Position numbers and translations under genes: made by a program. This document shows positions 1 to 5,306 of a stretch of DNA of 7,954 bases, in pieces (position 1 is the stretch's first letter; each line of letters starts with the position of its first letter). Source of the stretch: an uncultured Bulleidia sp. (GTDB lineage: Bacteria > Bacillota_I > Bacilli_A > Erysipelotrichales > Erysipelotrichaceae); NCBI GenBank assembly GCA_947087645.1, contig CAMUDN010000015.1, positions 1 through 7,954 on the forward strand, written 5' to 3'. Below the pieces are notes generated by a model. That model was not told the DNA's origin. It did not search any database and saw nothing but the letters and a program-made list of their open reading frames with translations.

Positions 1-2
1 GT

Positions 3-323
3 GAACCAAAAGAAAAAGTTATTAAGCCAGCAAAAGATGGTTTAACAAAAGTTGGGAATAAAGAAGTAAGTACAAATGGTGATGAAACAATTACCAAGAT
101 TTATGAAGTTAATCCTGATACAGGTGAGTTATCAAATCCAAAAGTTACGAAAACAGTAAAGATGGCAAGATTAGTACCTGCTCAACAACATCATAATAAT
201 CAACAAACAATGAGTCATACAGTTGATACTTCTGATCATTCTTCTTTAAGTTATTATGGAATGTTCTTAAGTGCTTTAAGTGTATTATGTTTAATTCTTT
301 TAAAAAAAGAAAAATTAAATTAG
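3..323 (+). CDS. C-terminal end of a cell-surface anchored protein (partial, 5' end outside window)
   Basis: An open frame enters from the left edge and stops at TAG 321-323, giving 106 visible residues. The first ~55 residues resemble the repeat or stalk segments of Gram-positive surface proteins (PKEKVIK, then KVGNKEVST, then YEVNPDTGELSNPKVT), in the style of G5-like repeats. A Gln/His/Asn-rich linker follows (PAQQHHNNQQ). The end has the layout of a sorting signal: a polar VDTSDHSS stretch, a hydrophobic segment of about 17 residues (YYGMFLSALSVLCLILL) and a basic tail (KKEKLN). No canonical LPXTG is present; TVDTSD may be a variant sortase motif, or the segment may be a plain membrane anchor. 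The family of the full protein cannot be named from this fragment. The surface location is inferred from the C-terminal architecture. Confidence 0.75.
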   Translation, partial: EPKEKVIKPAKDGLTKVGNKEVSTNGDETITKIYEVNPDTGELSNPKVTKTVKMARLVPAQQHHNNQQTMSHTVDTSDHSSLSYYGMFLSALSVLCLILLKKEKLN

Positions 324-351
324 TTTAGTAATTAATATTATTTATAACTAA

Positions 352-385
352 AAAGTGACTAGCAGATAATACTGTTAGTCACTTT
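352..385. terminator. Bidirectional hairpin terminator between surface protein and nrdI
   Basis: A 14-bp inverted repeat (352-365 with 372-385, one G-T pair) encloses the loop ATAATA. An A-rich run lies on the left and a T-rich run on the right, so it can end both the + strand surface-protein transcript and the - strand nrdI transcript. The two genes converge here. Confidence 0.85.
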
Positions 386-406
386 ATTTAGATATTGTCA
401 TTACTT

Positions 407-784
407 TTATTTATTTAAATATTCTTCTAATTCTTTAAGTATTTCTTTAATCTTTGTTTCATCAGCTTTACTACCACGTTCATTCACAGTGGCTAATAAT
501 GGTACTTCATATTCCATAGCAATTTTCATACCACCATAGCAAAATGTTTTGTAATGGCGTTGAAAGCAACCAGTCGCAATAACGGCTTTTAATTGTTCAT
601 GATTTTTTGTTAAAAATTTAGCTACATGTTCAGGAACTTCACCTACTTTATCACTATAGGTAACTAGTACGAATGGTTCATTAACGCTTTCTTCACCATT
701 TTCAATTTTTAAATTTTTTTCAAGACCTAATGATTTAACTAATTCTTCTGTCTTATTTTTTCGACTTGCATAAACGATAAGCAT
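407..784 (-). CDS. nrdI: NrdI-like flavodoxin (class Ib ribonucleotide reductase-associated)
   Basis: 125 residues, the usual NrdI length. NrdI is a small cytosolic FMN protein that supplies oxidant for building the Mn(III)2-tyrosyl radical cofactor of NrdF in class Ib ribonucleotide reductase. The best match to the family is FVLVTYSDKVGEVP (38-51), which aligns with FVLVTYTTNFGQVP of Bacillus NrdI. The N-terminal strand MLIVYAS and the block EYEVPLL followed by GSKAD also match. Two flavin loops are odd: the first reads SRKNKT rather than the common SKTGN, and the third reads TGCFQRHYKTFC (71-82) rather than SGNxNWGxxFC. Start chosen at 784: AGAGGAGG lies just upstream, and a promoter at 810-838 falls inside the longer open frame, so the longer start is not credible. 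No nrdE, nrdF or nrdH is adjacent. A divergent flavodoxin-like relative with another role is possible. Confidence 0.8.
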   Translation of the reverse strand: MLIVYASRKNKTEELVKSLGLEKNLKIENGEESVNEPFVLVTYSDKVGEVPEHVAKFLTKNHEQLKAVIATGCFQRHYKTFCYGGMKIAMEYEVPLLATVNERGSKADETKIKEILKELEEYLNK

Positions 785-790
785 TTTATT

Positions 791-799
791 TCCTCCTCT
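791..799 (-). promoter_or_regulatory. Ribosome binding site of nrdI
   Basis: On the - strand this reads AGAGGAGGA, 6 nt before the ATG at 784-782. It fixes the start of nrdI against the in-frame upstream ATG at 838. Confidence 0.85.
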
Positions 800-809
800 A
801 TGTGTCTTT

Positions 810-838
810 ATTATAAAAAAAATAAATAGTTCTTTCAA
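810..838 (-). promoter_or_regulatory. Sigma-A promoter of nrdI
   Basis: On the - strand, TTGAAA (838-833) and TATAAT (815-810) are separated by exactly 17 nt. Transcription would start near 803, leaving a leader of about 19 nt that contains the AGAGGAGG ribosome site. Confidence 0.8.
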
Positions 839-887
839 AAGATATGACTTTTAATAAGTGTTTATTTATTAAAATATTTATCACTTT

Positions 888-907
888 AATTCATAAATTT
901 ATGAATT
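888..907. repeat. Perfect 20-bp palindrome, possible operator upstream of the DJ-1 gene
   Basis: AATTCATAAATTTATGAATT is identical to its own reverse complement over all 20 bases. It lies in the divergent nrdI/DJ-1 intergenic region, 33 nt before the DJ-1 start, and overlaps the putative -35 and spacer of the DJ-1 promoter. It has no loop and no following T-run, so a protein-binding site fits better than a terminator. The regulator is unknown. Confidence 0.5.
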
Positions 908-917
908 GCGTTATTAT
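890..917 (+). promoter_or_regulatory. Putative promoter of the DJ-1/PfpI gene
   Basis: TTCATA (890-895, 4/6 to TTGACA) and TATTAT (912-917) have a 16-nt spacer. The match is moderate, and alternatives are possible in this AT-rich stretch. The -35 lies within the 20-bp palindrome. Confidence 0.4.
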
Positions 918-940
918 ATTTTAAGAAAGGAGATTGTTAC

Positions 941-1483
941 ATGAAATGTGCAATTTTTATGGCCAATGGTTTTGAAACCTGTGAGGCTTTGGTAGTTGTT
1001 GATTTATTACGTCGGGCATCATTATCAATTGATATGATTTCAATGCAGAATGATTTGTTAGTTGAAAGTTCGCATGGAGTAAAAATATATGCTAATTATC
1101 TTTTTAAGGATATTAATATAGAAGATTATGATGCTTTGATTTTACCTGGTGGTAAGCAAGGGACAATTAATTTAGAAGCTAATGAATTATTAACTAATGC
1201 TTATACAAAACATTTTAAAGCTGGTAAGTTATCGGCTGCTATTTGTGCAGCACCATCCATTTTGGGTCATTTAGGTTTATTGAAAGGAAGAACATTTACA
1301 TGCTTTCCAGGTTTTCAAGAAAATGGCTTTGATGGTAAGTATACAACTAATTTAGTGGAAGAAGATCATAATTTGATTACTGGTAGAGGTATGGCTGCTA
1401 GTGTTGAGTTCGCCTTAAAGATTATTTCTAAATTAGCTGGTGAAGAAGTTCGTAAACAAGTTGAATATGGTATTCAATACTAA
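941..1483 (+). CDS. DJ-1/PfpI (ThiJ) family protein
   Basis: 180 residues, normal length for a single-domain DJ-1 superfamily protein of flavodoxin-like fold. The N-terminus MKCAIFMANGFETCEALVVV carries Glu15, equivalent to DJ-1 Glu18. LILPGG (67-71) forms the usual glycine turn, and AAICAAPSILG places the nucleophile-elbow Cys102 after a short strand. GRGMAASVEFAL (148-159) matches the family's GRGPGTxxEFAL segment. Relatives act as protein or nucleotide deglycases, glyoxalases, chaperones or redox sensors; sequence alone does not choose among them, though the protein sits closer to the DJ-1/YajL group than to PfpI proteases. Ribosome site AAAGGAG is at 926-932, 8 nt before ATG. It is monocistronic, divergent from nrdI and followed by its own terminator. 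Sharing a control region with a ribonucleotide reductase partner may hint at oxidative stress; this is inference. Confidence 0.9.
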   Translation: MKCAIFMANGFETCEALVVVDLLRRASLSIDMISMQNDLLVESSHGVKIYANYLFKDINIEDYDALILPGGKQGTINLEANELLTNAYTKHFKAGKLSAAICAAPSILGHLGLLKGRTFTCFPGFQENGFDGKYTTNLVEEDHNLITGRGMAASVEFALKIISKLAGEEVRKQVEYGIQY

Positions 1484-1493
1484 TTTCCAATAT

Positions 1494-1519
1494 AAAGTGC
1501 TGTTTAATGACAGCACTTT
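1494..1519 (+). terminator. Intrinsic terminator after the DJ-1 gene
   Basis: AAAGTGCTGT (1494-1503) pairs perfectly with ACAGCACTTT (1510-1519) over 10 bp around the loop TTAATG. The T-run after it is short and interrupted (TTTAATTTAGTTT), so it may be leaky. The following 87 nt to the tRNA promoter are AT-rich with no gene seen. Confidence 0.8.
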
Positions 1520-1606
1520 AATTTAGTTTAAATAGTAATAATGAAAATAATCATTAATTAGGAATTATGGATTATTGTTTTTAGTTAAATATAATTTAAA
1601 AATATC

Positions 1607-1635
1607 TTGTCAAATATGCATGAAGATGATAATAT
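1607..1635 (+). promoter_or_regulatory. Strong promoter of the tRNA operon
   Basis: TTGTCA (1607-1612), a 17-nt spacer, and TAATAT (1630-1635) form a near-consensus sigma-A promoter. The predicted start near 1642 is about 13 nt before tRNA-Arg. No T-box or other leader structure fits in that space. Confidence 0.85.
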
Positions 1636-1654
1636 AAGTAAGCACTAAAAATAT

Positions 1655-1728
1655 GCGCCGATAGCTCAACTGGATAGAGTATTTGACTACGAATCAAAAG
1701 GTTGCGGGTTCGACTCCTGCTCGGCGCG
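1655..1728 (+). tRNA. tRNA-Arg(ACG)
   Basis: GCGCCGA pairs with TCGGCGC. The anticodon stem TTTGA/TCAAA frames the loop CTACGAA with ACG at 1689-1691; A34 is normally edited to inosine by TadA, so it reads CGU/CGC/CGA. The T arm is GCGGG-TTCGACT-CCTGC. Discriminator G at 1728; 3' CCA is not encoded. It is the first gene of the operon. Confidence 0.95.
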
Positions 1729-1731
1729 TTT

Positions 1732-1808
1732 CGGGATGTAGCACAGCTTGGTAGTGCACTTGATTTGGGATCAAGGGGTCACAGGTTCGAATCCTGCCAT
1801 CCCGACCA
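1732..1808 (+). tRNA. tRNA-Pro(TGG)
   Basis: CGGGATG pairs with CATCCCG. The anticodon stem CTTGA/TCAAG carries TGG at 1766-1768. The T arm is ACAGG-TTCGAAT-CCTGC, with an A-C opposition at the outermost pair (1781 with 1797). Discriminator A is followed by an encoded CCA. It starts 3 nt after tRNA-Arg. Confidence 0.95.
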
Positions 1809-1811
1809 TTT

Positions 1812-1888
1812 GGCGAGATAGCTTAGTTGGCTAGAGCAATCGGTTCATACCCGGTAGGTCGTGAGTTCGAGTCTCACTCTCGCTACCA
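1812..1888 (+). tRNA. tRNA-Met(CAT), elongator
   Basis: GGCGAGA pairs with TCTCGCT (G1-U72 wobble, as in Bacillus elongator tRNA-Met). The anticodon arm ATCGG-TTCATAC-CCGGT carries CAT at 1846-1848. The T arm is GTGAG-TTCGAGT-CTCAC. Encoded CCA ends at 1888. Among the three CAT tRNAs here this is the elongator, by likeness to the Bacillus sequence and absence of the initiator C1-A72 opposition. Confidence 0.92.
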
Positions 1889-1906
1889 TATTTTTGTCTT
1901 GATTCC

Positions 1907-1980
1907 GGACCCTTAGCTCAGTTGGTCAGAGCTATCGGCTCATAACCGATTGGTCGAAGGTTCGAGTCCTTCAGGGTCCA
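1907..1980 (+). tRNA. tRNA-Ile2(CAT), lysidine-type
   Basis: GGACCCT pairs with AGGGTCC. The anticodon arm ATCGG-CTCATAA-CCGAT carries CAT at 1941-1943. The body closely matches Bacillus tRNA-Ile2, whose C34 is converted to lysidine by TilS so that it reads AUA. Identity therefore rests on similarity, not the anticodon alone. Discriminator A at 1980; CCA not encoded. The 18 nt before it are a T-rich spacer. Confidence 0.88.
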
Positions 1981-1983
1981 TAT

Positions 1984-2074
1984 GGAGGAATACCCAAGTG
2001 GTTGAAGGGTCCGGTCTTGAAAACCGGTAGGTCGAGAAATCGGCGCCTGGGTTCGAATCCCAGTTCCTCCGCCA
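1984..2074 (+). tRNA. tRNA-Ser(TGA)
   Basis: A 91-nt class II tRNA. GGAGGAA pairs with TTCCTCC, and the anticodon arm CCGGT-CTTGAAA-ACCGG carries TGA at 2018-2020. A long variable arm (GTCGA-GAAA-TCGGC) precedes the T arm CTGGG-TTCGAAT-CCCAG. Discriminator G is followed by an encoded CCA. Confidence 0.95.
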
Positions 2075-2086
2075 TTATTTAAACAT

Positions 2087-2160
2087 CGCGAGGTAGAGCA
2101 GTCTGGTAGCTCGTCGGGCCCATAACCCGGAGGTCGTTGGTTCAAATCCTTCCCTCGCAA
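2087..2160 (+). tRNA. Initiator tRNA-fMet(CAT), with unusual loop and T stem
   Basis: Initiator hallmarks are present: C1-A72 opposition (2087, 2159), A11-U24, and three G-C pairs at the base of the anticodon stem (GGG 2116-2118 with CCC 2126-2128). It closely matches the Bacillus initiator. Two oddities stand out. The loop reads CCCATAA, so position 33 (2120) is C rather than the near-universal U. The T stem GTTGG/CCTTC sets U50 against U64 and U51 against U63. Discriminator A at 2160; CCA is not encoded. It could be a functional variant, a decaying gene, or a sequence error. Confidence 0.88.
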
Positions 2161-2164
2161 CTTT

Positions 2165-2237
2165 GGCTCTGTAGCTCAGTCGGTAGAGCAAAGGACTGAA
2201 AATCCTTGTGTCGGCGGTTCAATTCCGCCTGGAGCCA
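2165..2237 (+). tRNA. tRNA-Phe(GAA)
   Basis: GGCTCTG pairs with TGGAGCC (two G-U pairs at the inner end). The anticodon arm AAGGA-CTGAAAA-TCCTT carries GAA at 2198-2200. The T arm is GGCGG-TTCAATT-CCGCC. Discriminator A at 2237 is followed by CCT, so a full CCA is not encoded. It is the last gene of the operon. Confidence 0.95.
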
Positions 2238-2242
2238 CCTTT

Positions 2243-2270
2243 AAAAGGAATACGCATGTATTCTTTTTTT
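2243..2270 (+). terminator. Intrinsic terminator of the tRNA operon
   Basis: AAAAGGAATAC (2243-2253) pairs with 2258-2268 around the loop GCAT, with one G-T pair, and runs into seven T residues (2264-2270). It ends 6 nt after tRNA-Phe, and the next promoter element begins in its T-tract. Confidence 0.88.
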
Positions 2271-2278
2271 GTTATAAT
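2270..2278 (+). promoter_or_regulatory. Extended -10 promoter of the kinase/ATPase/HAD operon
   Basis: TG-T-TATAAT (TATAAT at 2273-2278) is a perfect extended -10. No good -35 lies 16-18 nt upstream, where the terminator hairpin sits. With the usual spacing, +1 falls at about 2285, the A of the next gene's ATG, which predicts a leaderless transcript. Confidence 0.65.
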
Positions 2279-2284
2279 ATCGTT

Positions 2285-3172
2285 ATGAAGAAAACATTAA
2301 TTATTGGTACTATTCAAGAAGAATGCTTGGAATATGTTAAAGAATTACCTAAAGGTAATGAAAATTATGATATTTTATCAACTAAATCACAATTTAGTGG
2401 TTCGGCTTTAAAAGCAGCTCAAGTATGGCAGAGATTTGGTTTTCCTTTTACTTTAATTGCTCCCATTGGACAAGGTATTGTTGGTGATCGTTTAGCTGAT
2501 TATATGGCTAAAAATGAACTATATGCACAAAGAATTGAAGGTATTCATGGAACTTCGACATTATTGGTTGATCAGCATGATAATGCAACTCGTATTTATG
2601 CTCCGGGTGTTGAATATAATATTTCAAATAATCTTTTTTTAACAATTGAACCTAATGAATTTGATTGTGTATTGCTATTTGGTGATGCTTTAATTAGTCA
2701 AGATGCTTTAGATGTTATTGACTTATTAGCTGAAATAGATAAAGATATTTTTTTCGCTCCTGGACATTATTTTCAAGCAATTGATAACCAAATTTTAAAT
2801 AAATTATTATTTCTTAAACCAGTAATGATCTTAGAAGATACTGACTTGTTACTTGAACATTTTCAATATCTTGAACAAGTTATAAGTGGTTTACAAAAAG
2901 ATAGTCAGAATACAATTATATTTTTAGCCCAAAAAAAAGCATTATATTCTTTTACAAAAAAAGAAAAATTTATTTTAAATTGTACAAAATATTTAGATAG
3001 TGAATATCTAAATATTGCTTATTGCTTAGCAAAAACAGCTAATATTGATGATAAAAATGCTTTATTATATGCTCAAAAAATGGCTATTCAAGCATGTCAT
3101 CATCAAGTTTTAGATGTTAAACAAATTGATCAAATGAAAGATTATCTAAAGGAAATAATTTTATATGCATGA
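2285..3172 (+). CDS. PfkB-family (ribokinase-like) sugar kinase homologue with degenerate active site
   Basis: 295 residues, normal for PfkB kinases, which phosphorylate sugars or nucleosides with ATP. The N-terminal pattern fits the family: KKTLIIGTI, then FSGSALKAAQVWQRFG (37-52), then APIGQGIVGDRLADYM (59-74), then GTSTLLVDQHDNATRIYAPG (89-108). Key residues are altered. The GGxxxN of the first signature is SGSALK, and the C-terminal DTxGAGD signature is replaced by NCTKYLD (232-238). Asp238 may keep the catalytic-base position, but the GAG anion hole is KYL. It may be a weak kinase, a binding protein or a regulator; substrate unknown. The start follows from the N-terminal strand. No ribosome site precedes it and the promoter places +1 at the ATG. 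The last 8 nt overlap the ATPase gene. Confidence 0.75.
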   Translation: MKKTLIIGTIQEECLEYVKELPKGNENYDILSTKSQFSGSALKAAQVWQRFGFPFTLIAPIGQGIVGDRLADYMAKNELYAQRIEGIHGTSTLLVDQHDNATRIYAPGVEYNISNNLFLTIEPNEFDCVLLFGDALISQDALDVIDLLAEIDKDIFFAPGHYFQAIDNQILNKLLFLKPVMILEDTDLLLEHFQYLEQVISGLQKDSQNTIIFLAQKKALYSFTKKEKFILNCTKYLDSEYLNIAYCLAKTANIDDKNALLYAQKMAIQACHHQVLDVKQIDQMKDYLKEIILYA

Positions 3173-5306
3173 TAAAGATATTAATATATGGGCAATTGTA
3201 AAGGACCATTTATTTAATTATTTTAATTGTCTTAATTTAATTTTATTTATCTTTGTACTTACAACTAATAAATTACAAAATGGTTTATTTATTGGAGCAG
3301 TTATTTTTAGTTCATCGTTAGCAATTTATCACACTTTAAAAGCGAAAAGACAATTACGAAAATTAACTTTATTTATACAAGAAAAGTATACCGTAAAAAG
3401 ATTAAATGATTTACGTCTAAGTCGTGATGAAATTCAAGTACATGACTTAGTAACGGTTTCTTTCGGTCAACAAATACCAGTTGATGCTGTAATTGAGGAT
3501 GGTTGTATTGAAGTTAATGAAGCAATTTTAACTGGTGAAGATGTTGACTTACTTAAACAAAAAGGTGATTTTGTCGTAGCTGGTAGCTCTGTTACCTCAG
3601 GTATAGCTAAACTTTCAGCTTTAACGACAGCAAGTGATTCACAAATGGAAAAGTATTTAGCAAGTACTAAAGAAATTGTTAAAAAGAAAATTGGCTTAGA
3701 AAAAGAATTAGATCAGTTTATTCATTTTATGGCAATTTTAATTTTACCAATAGGCTTAATTCTTTATTATTTACAAAGGGCTAATAGTTCTTATGAAGTA
3801 GCCGTTTTGAAAACTGTTGCGGCATTGATTGGGATGATTCCAGAAGGTTTAGTAGTATTAACGTCGATGGCTAAAATACTAGCAGCATTAAGATTAAGTA
3901 AAAAAGCTGTTTTAACACAAAATTTATTAGCTTTAGAAAATTTAGCTCGGGTTGATACAATTTGTTTAGATAAAACAGGTACAATTACTAGTGGTAATTT
4001 ACAAGTTAAAGAAGTATATTGGATTAATAAAAAATATGTATATGCTTTTAAAAAACATGTTAATCAAGATAAAACACCTAATGCGACCCAGTTAGCTTGT
4101 CAAAAATATTTTGGCTATGATAAAGAAAAAGTTGATGATTATTTAGCTTTTTCTTCAAAGCGAAAATATAGTGCTTCAAAAATAGGGGAAGATATTTTTT
4201 TGATGGGTTCAAGTGAAACTTTGCATATAGATGCTATTCCTGTTGCAATGGACACATTACAAAAACAAGGATATCGCATAGTTGTATTAGCTAAAGCTAA
4301 GGGAATATTGACGAAACCATTTGATATACAAGCAGTTGCTTATGTTGTATTACAAGATGAATTAAATAGTTCAATTAAAGAAACACTTAATTATTTACAA
4401 AAAGAAAAAGTTGACATTCGGATTATTTCTGGTGACAACGAAAAAACAGTTACCGCAATTGCTCAAAAAGCTGGCTTATTATTACGTAATAAAAGTGCCA
4501 ATGTAAATGCAAATATTGATTATAATTTACAAATATTTGGTCGTGTTTTGCCTAAGCAGAAAAAAGAAATTGTGGCAGCACTGCAAAAACAAGGACATAT
4601 TGTTGCTATGGTTGGTGATGGAGTTAATGATGTTGCGGCTTTAAGACAAGCTGATGTATCAATCAGTTTTGCTAAAGCACATGGAGCAGCTAAAAATATT
4701 GCCGATATTGTTTTAGTAGATAATGATTTTAAGCAAGTCCCTTTAGCAATTGAAGAAGGGCGAAGGATCATTCATAATATTTCAGCATCGGCTTCCCTTT
4801 TTTTTATGAAAACAATATATTCTTTTATTTTTTCATTAGGACTTATTTGTTTTCATTTTACTTATCCTTTCATGCCTATTCAGTTAACAATTTTATCGGT
4901 TTTTGGAGTTGGTATTCCTAGTTTTTTATTACAAATAGAAAAACATCCGGAGCCAATTGAAAAAGCATTTTTAAAAAAAGCAATGCTTAGATCATTGCCA
5001 TGTGCTTTACATTTTATAATTGGTATTTTATTTTTGCAAAGTTGGTATTTATCAAAATGGATATTTATTTACGCTGCGGGTTCATATATTATGACTTTAT
5101 GCTTTATTTATCCACCTAGTACATGGCTTAGAAGAATAGTTATTTCAACTATGTTTTTGGCTTATGTTATAGCTATTTATTTTGGCCATTATTATTTACA
5201 AATCAGTTTGCCACAATTTGATTTTTCATTTTTTCTTTTTCTGGTTATAATTACCATTGGTAACTATCTTTATGAGAAAGGAATTAAGCGATGGCAATAC
5301 AAATAA
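3165..5306 (+). CDS. P-type cation-transporting ATPase, CtpE/Exp7-like
   Basis: 713 residues, about ten predicted membrane segments (roughly 20-34, 40-57, 184-204, 215-240, 542-563, 569-590, 610-627, 631-648, 655-673, 687-702). The actuator loop is LTGED (122-126), with Asp where TGES is usual. Membrane segment 4 carries IPEGL (225-229). The phosphorylation site is CLDKTGTIT with Asp269. ISGDN (421-425) and GDGVND (484-489) complete the P domain. The nucleotide domain (about 278-390) is short but keeps FSSKRKYS (329-336). PEGLVVLTS in M4 and GVGIPSFLLQIEKHPE (581-596) resemble the CtpE/Exp7 group, some members of which are linked to calcium transport; the ion here is not proven. Ribosome site AAAGGAAA (3148-3155) lies within the kinase homologue. 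The gene overlaps both neighbours, so translation is probably coupled. Confidence 0.88.
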   Translation: MHDKDINIWAIVKDHLFNYFNCLNLILFIFVLTTNKLQNGLFIGAVIFSSSLAIYHTLKAKRQLRKLTLFIQEKYTVKRLNDLRLSRDEIQVHDLVTVSFGQQIPVDAVIEDGCIEVNEAILTGEDVDLLKQKGDFVVAGSSVTSGIAKLSALTTASDSQMEKYLASTKEIVKKKIGLEKELDQFIHFMAILILPIGLILYYLQRANSSYEVAVLKTVAALIGMIPEGLVVLTSMAKILAALRLSKKAVLTQNLLALENLARVDTICLDKTGTITSGNLQVKEVYWINKKYVYAFKKHVNQDKTPNATQLACQKYFGYDKEKVDDYLAFSSKRKYSASKIGEDIFLMGSSETLHIDAIPVAMDTLQKQGYRIVVLAKAKGILTKPFDIQAVAYVVLQDELNSSIKETLNYLQKEKVDIRIISGDNEKTVTAIAQKAGLLLRNKSANVNANIDYNLQIFGRVLPKQKKEIVAALQKQGHIVAMVGDGVNDVAALRQADVSISFAKAHGAAKNIADIVLVDNDFKQVPLAIEEGRRIIHNISASASLFFMKTIYSFIFSLGLICFHFTYPFMPIQLTILSVFGVGIPSFLLQIEKHPEPIEKAFLKKAMLRSLPCALHFIIGILFLQSWYLSKWIFIYAAGSYIMTLCFIYPPSTWLRRIVISTMFLAYVIAIYFGHYYLQISLPQFDFSFFLFLVIITIGNYLYEKGIKRWQYK

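Noticed and set aside
785..838. N-terminal extension of nrdI to an upstream ATG at 838
   Set aside because: The TTGAAA/TATAAT promoter and the AGAGGAGG ribosome site lie inside this stretch, and family alignment begins at the ATG at 784.
1539..1556. TAATGA-N6-TCATTA inverted repeat, briefly considered as a Fur or Per-like box
   Set aside because: The arms are only 6 bp in very AT-rich DNA, the spacing does not fit the standard boxes, and it is over 50 bp from the tRNA promoter with no metal-related gene adjacent.
1918..2160. 80-codon open frame on the minus strand
   Set aside because: It is the antisense of the Ile2, Ser and fMet tRNA genes. Such tRNA-derived frames are a common annotation artefact.
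1655..2237. tRNA cluster as an integration site for a phage or island
   Set aside because: No integrase, no duplicated tRNA 3' end and no change in composition are seen on either side.
3150..3180. Possible use of a Mycoplasma-type code (TGA read as Trp) at the end of the kinase homologue
   Set aside because: TGA at 3170 is followed in frame by TAA, so it is uninformative on its own, but every Trp in the window's genes is TGG, none needs TGA, and CGG codons are used.
4520..4771. Minus-strand open frame inside the ATPase gene
   Set aside because: It lies opposite the conserved GDGVND region of a strongly supported gene and has no ribosome site or recognisable protein.
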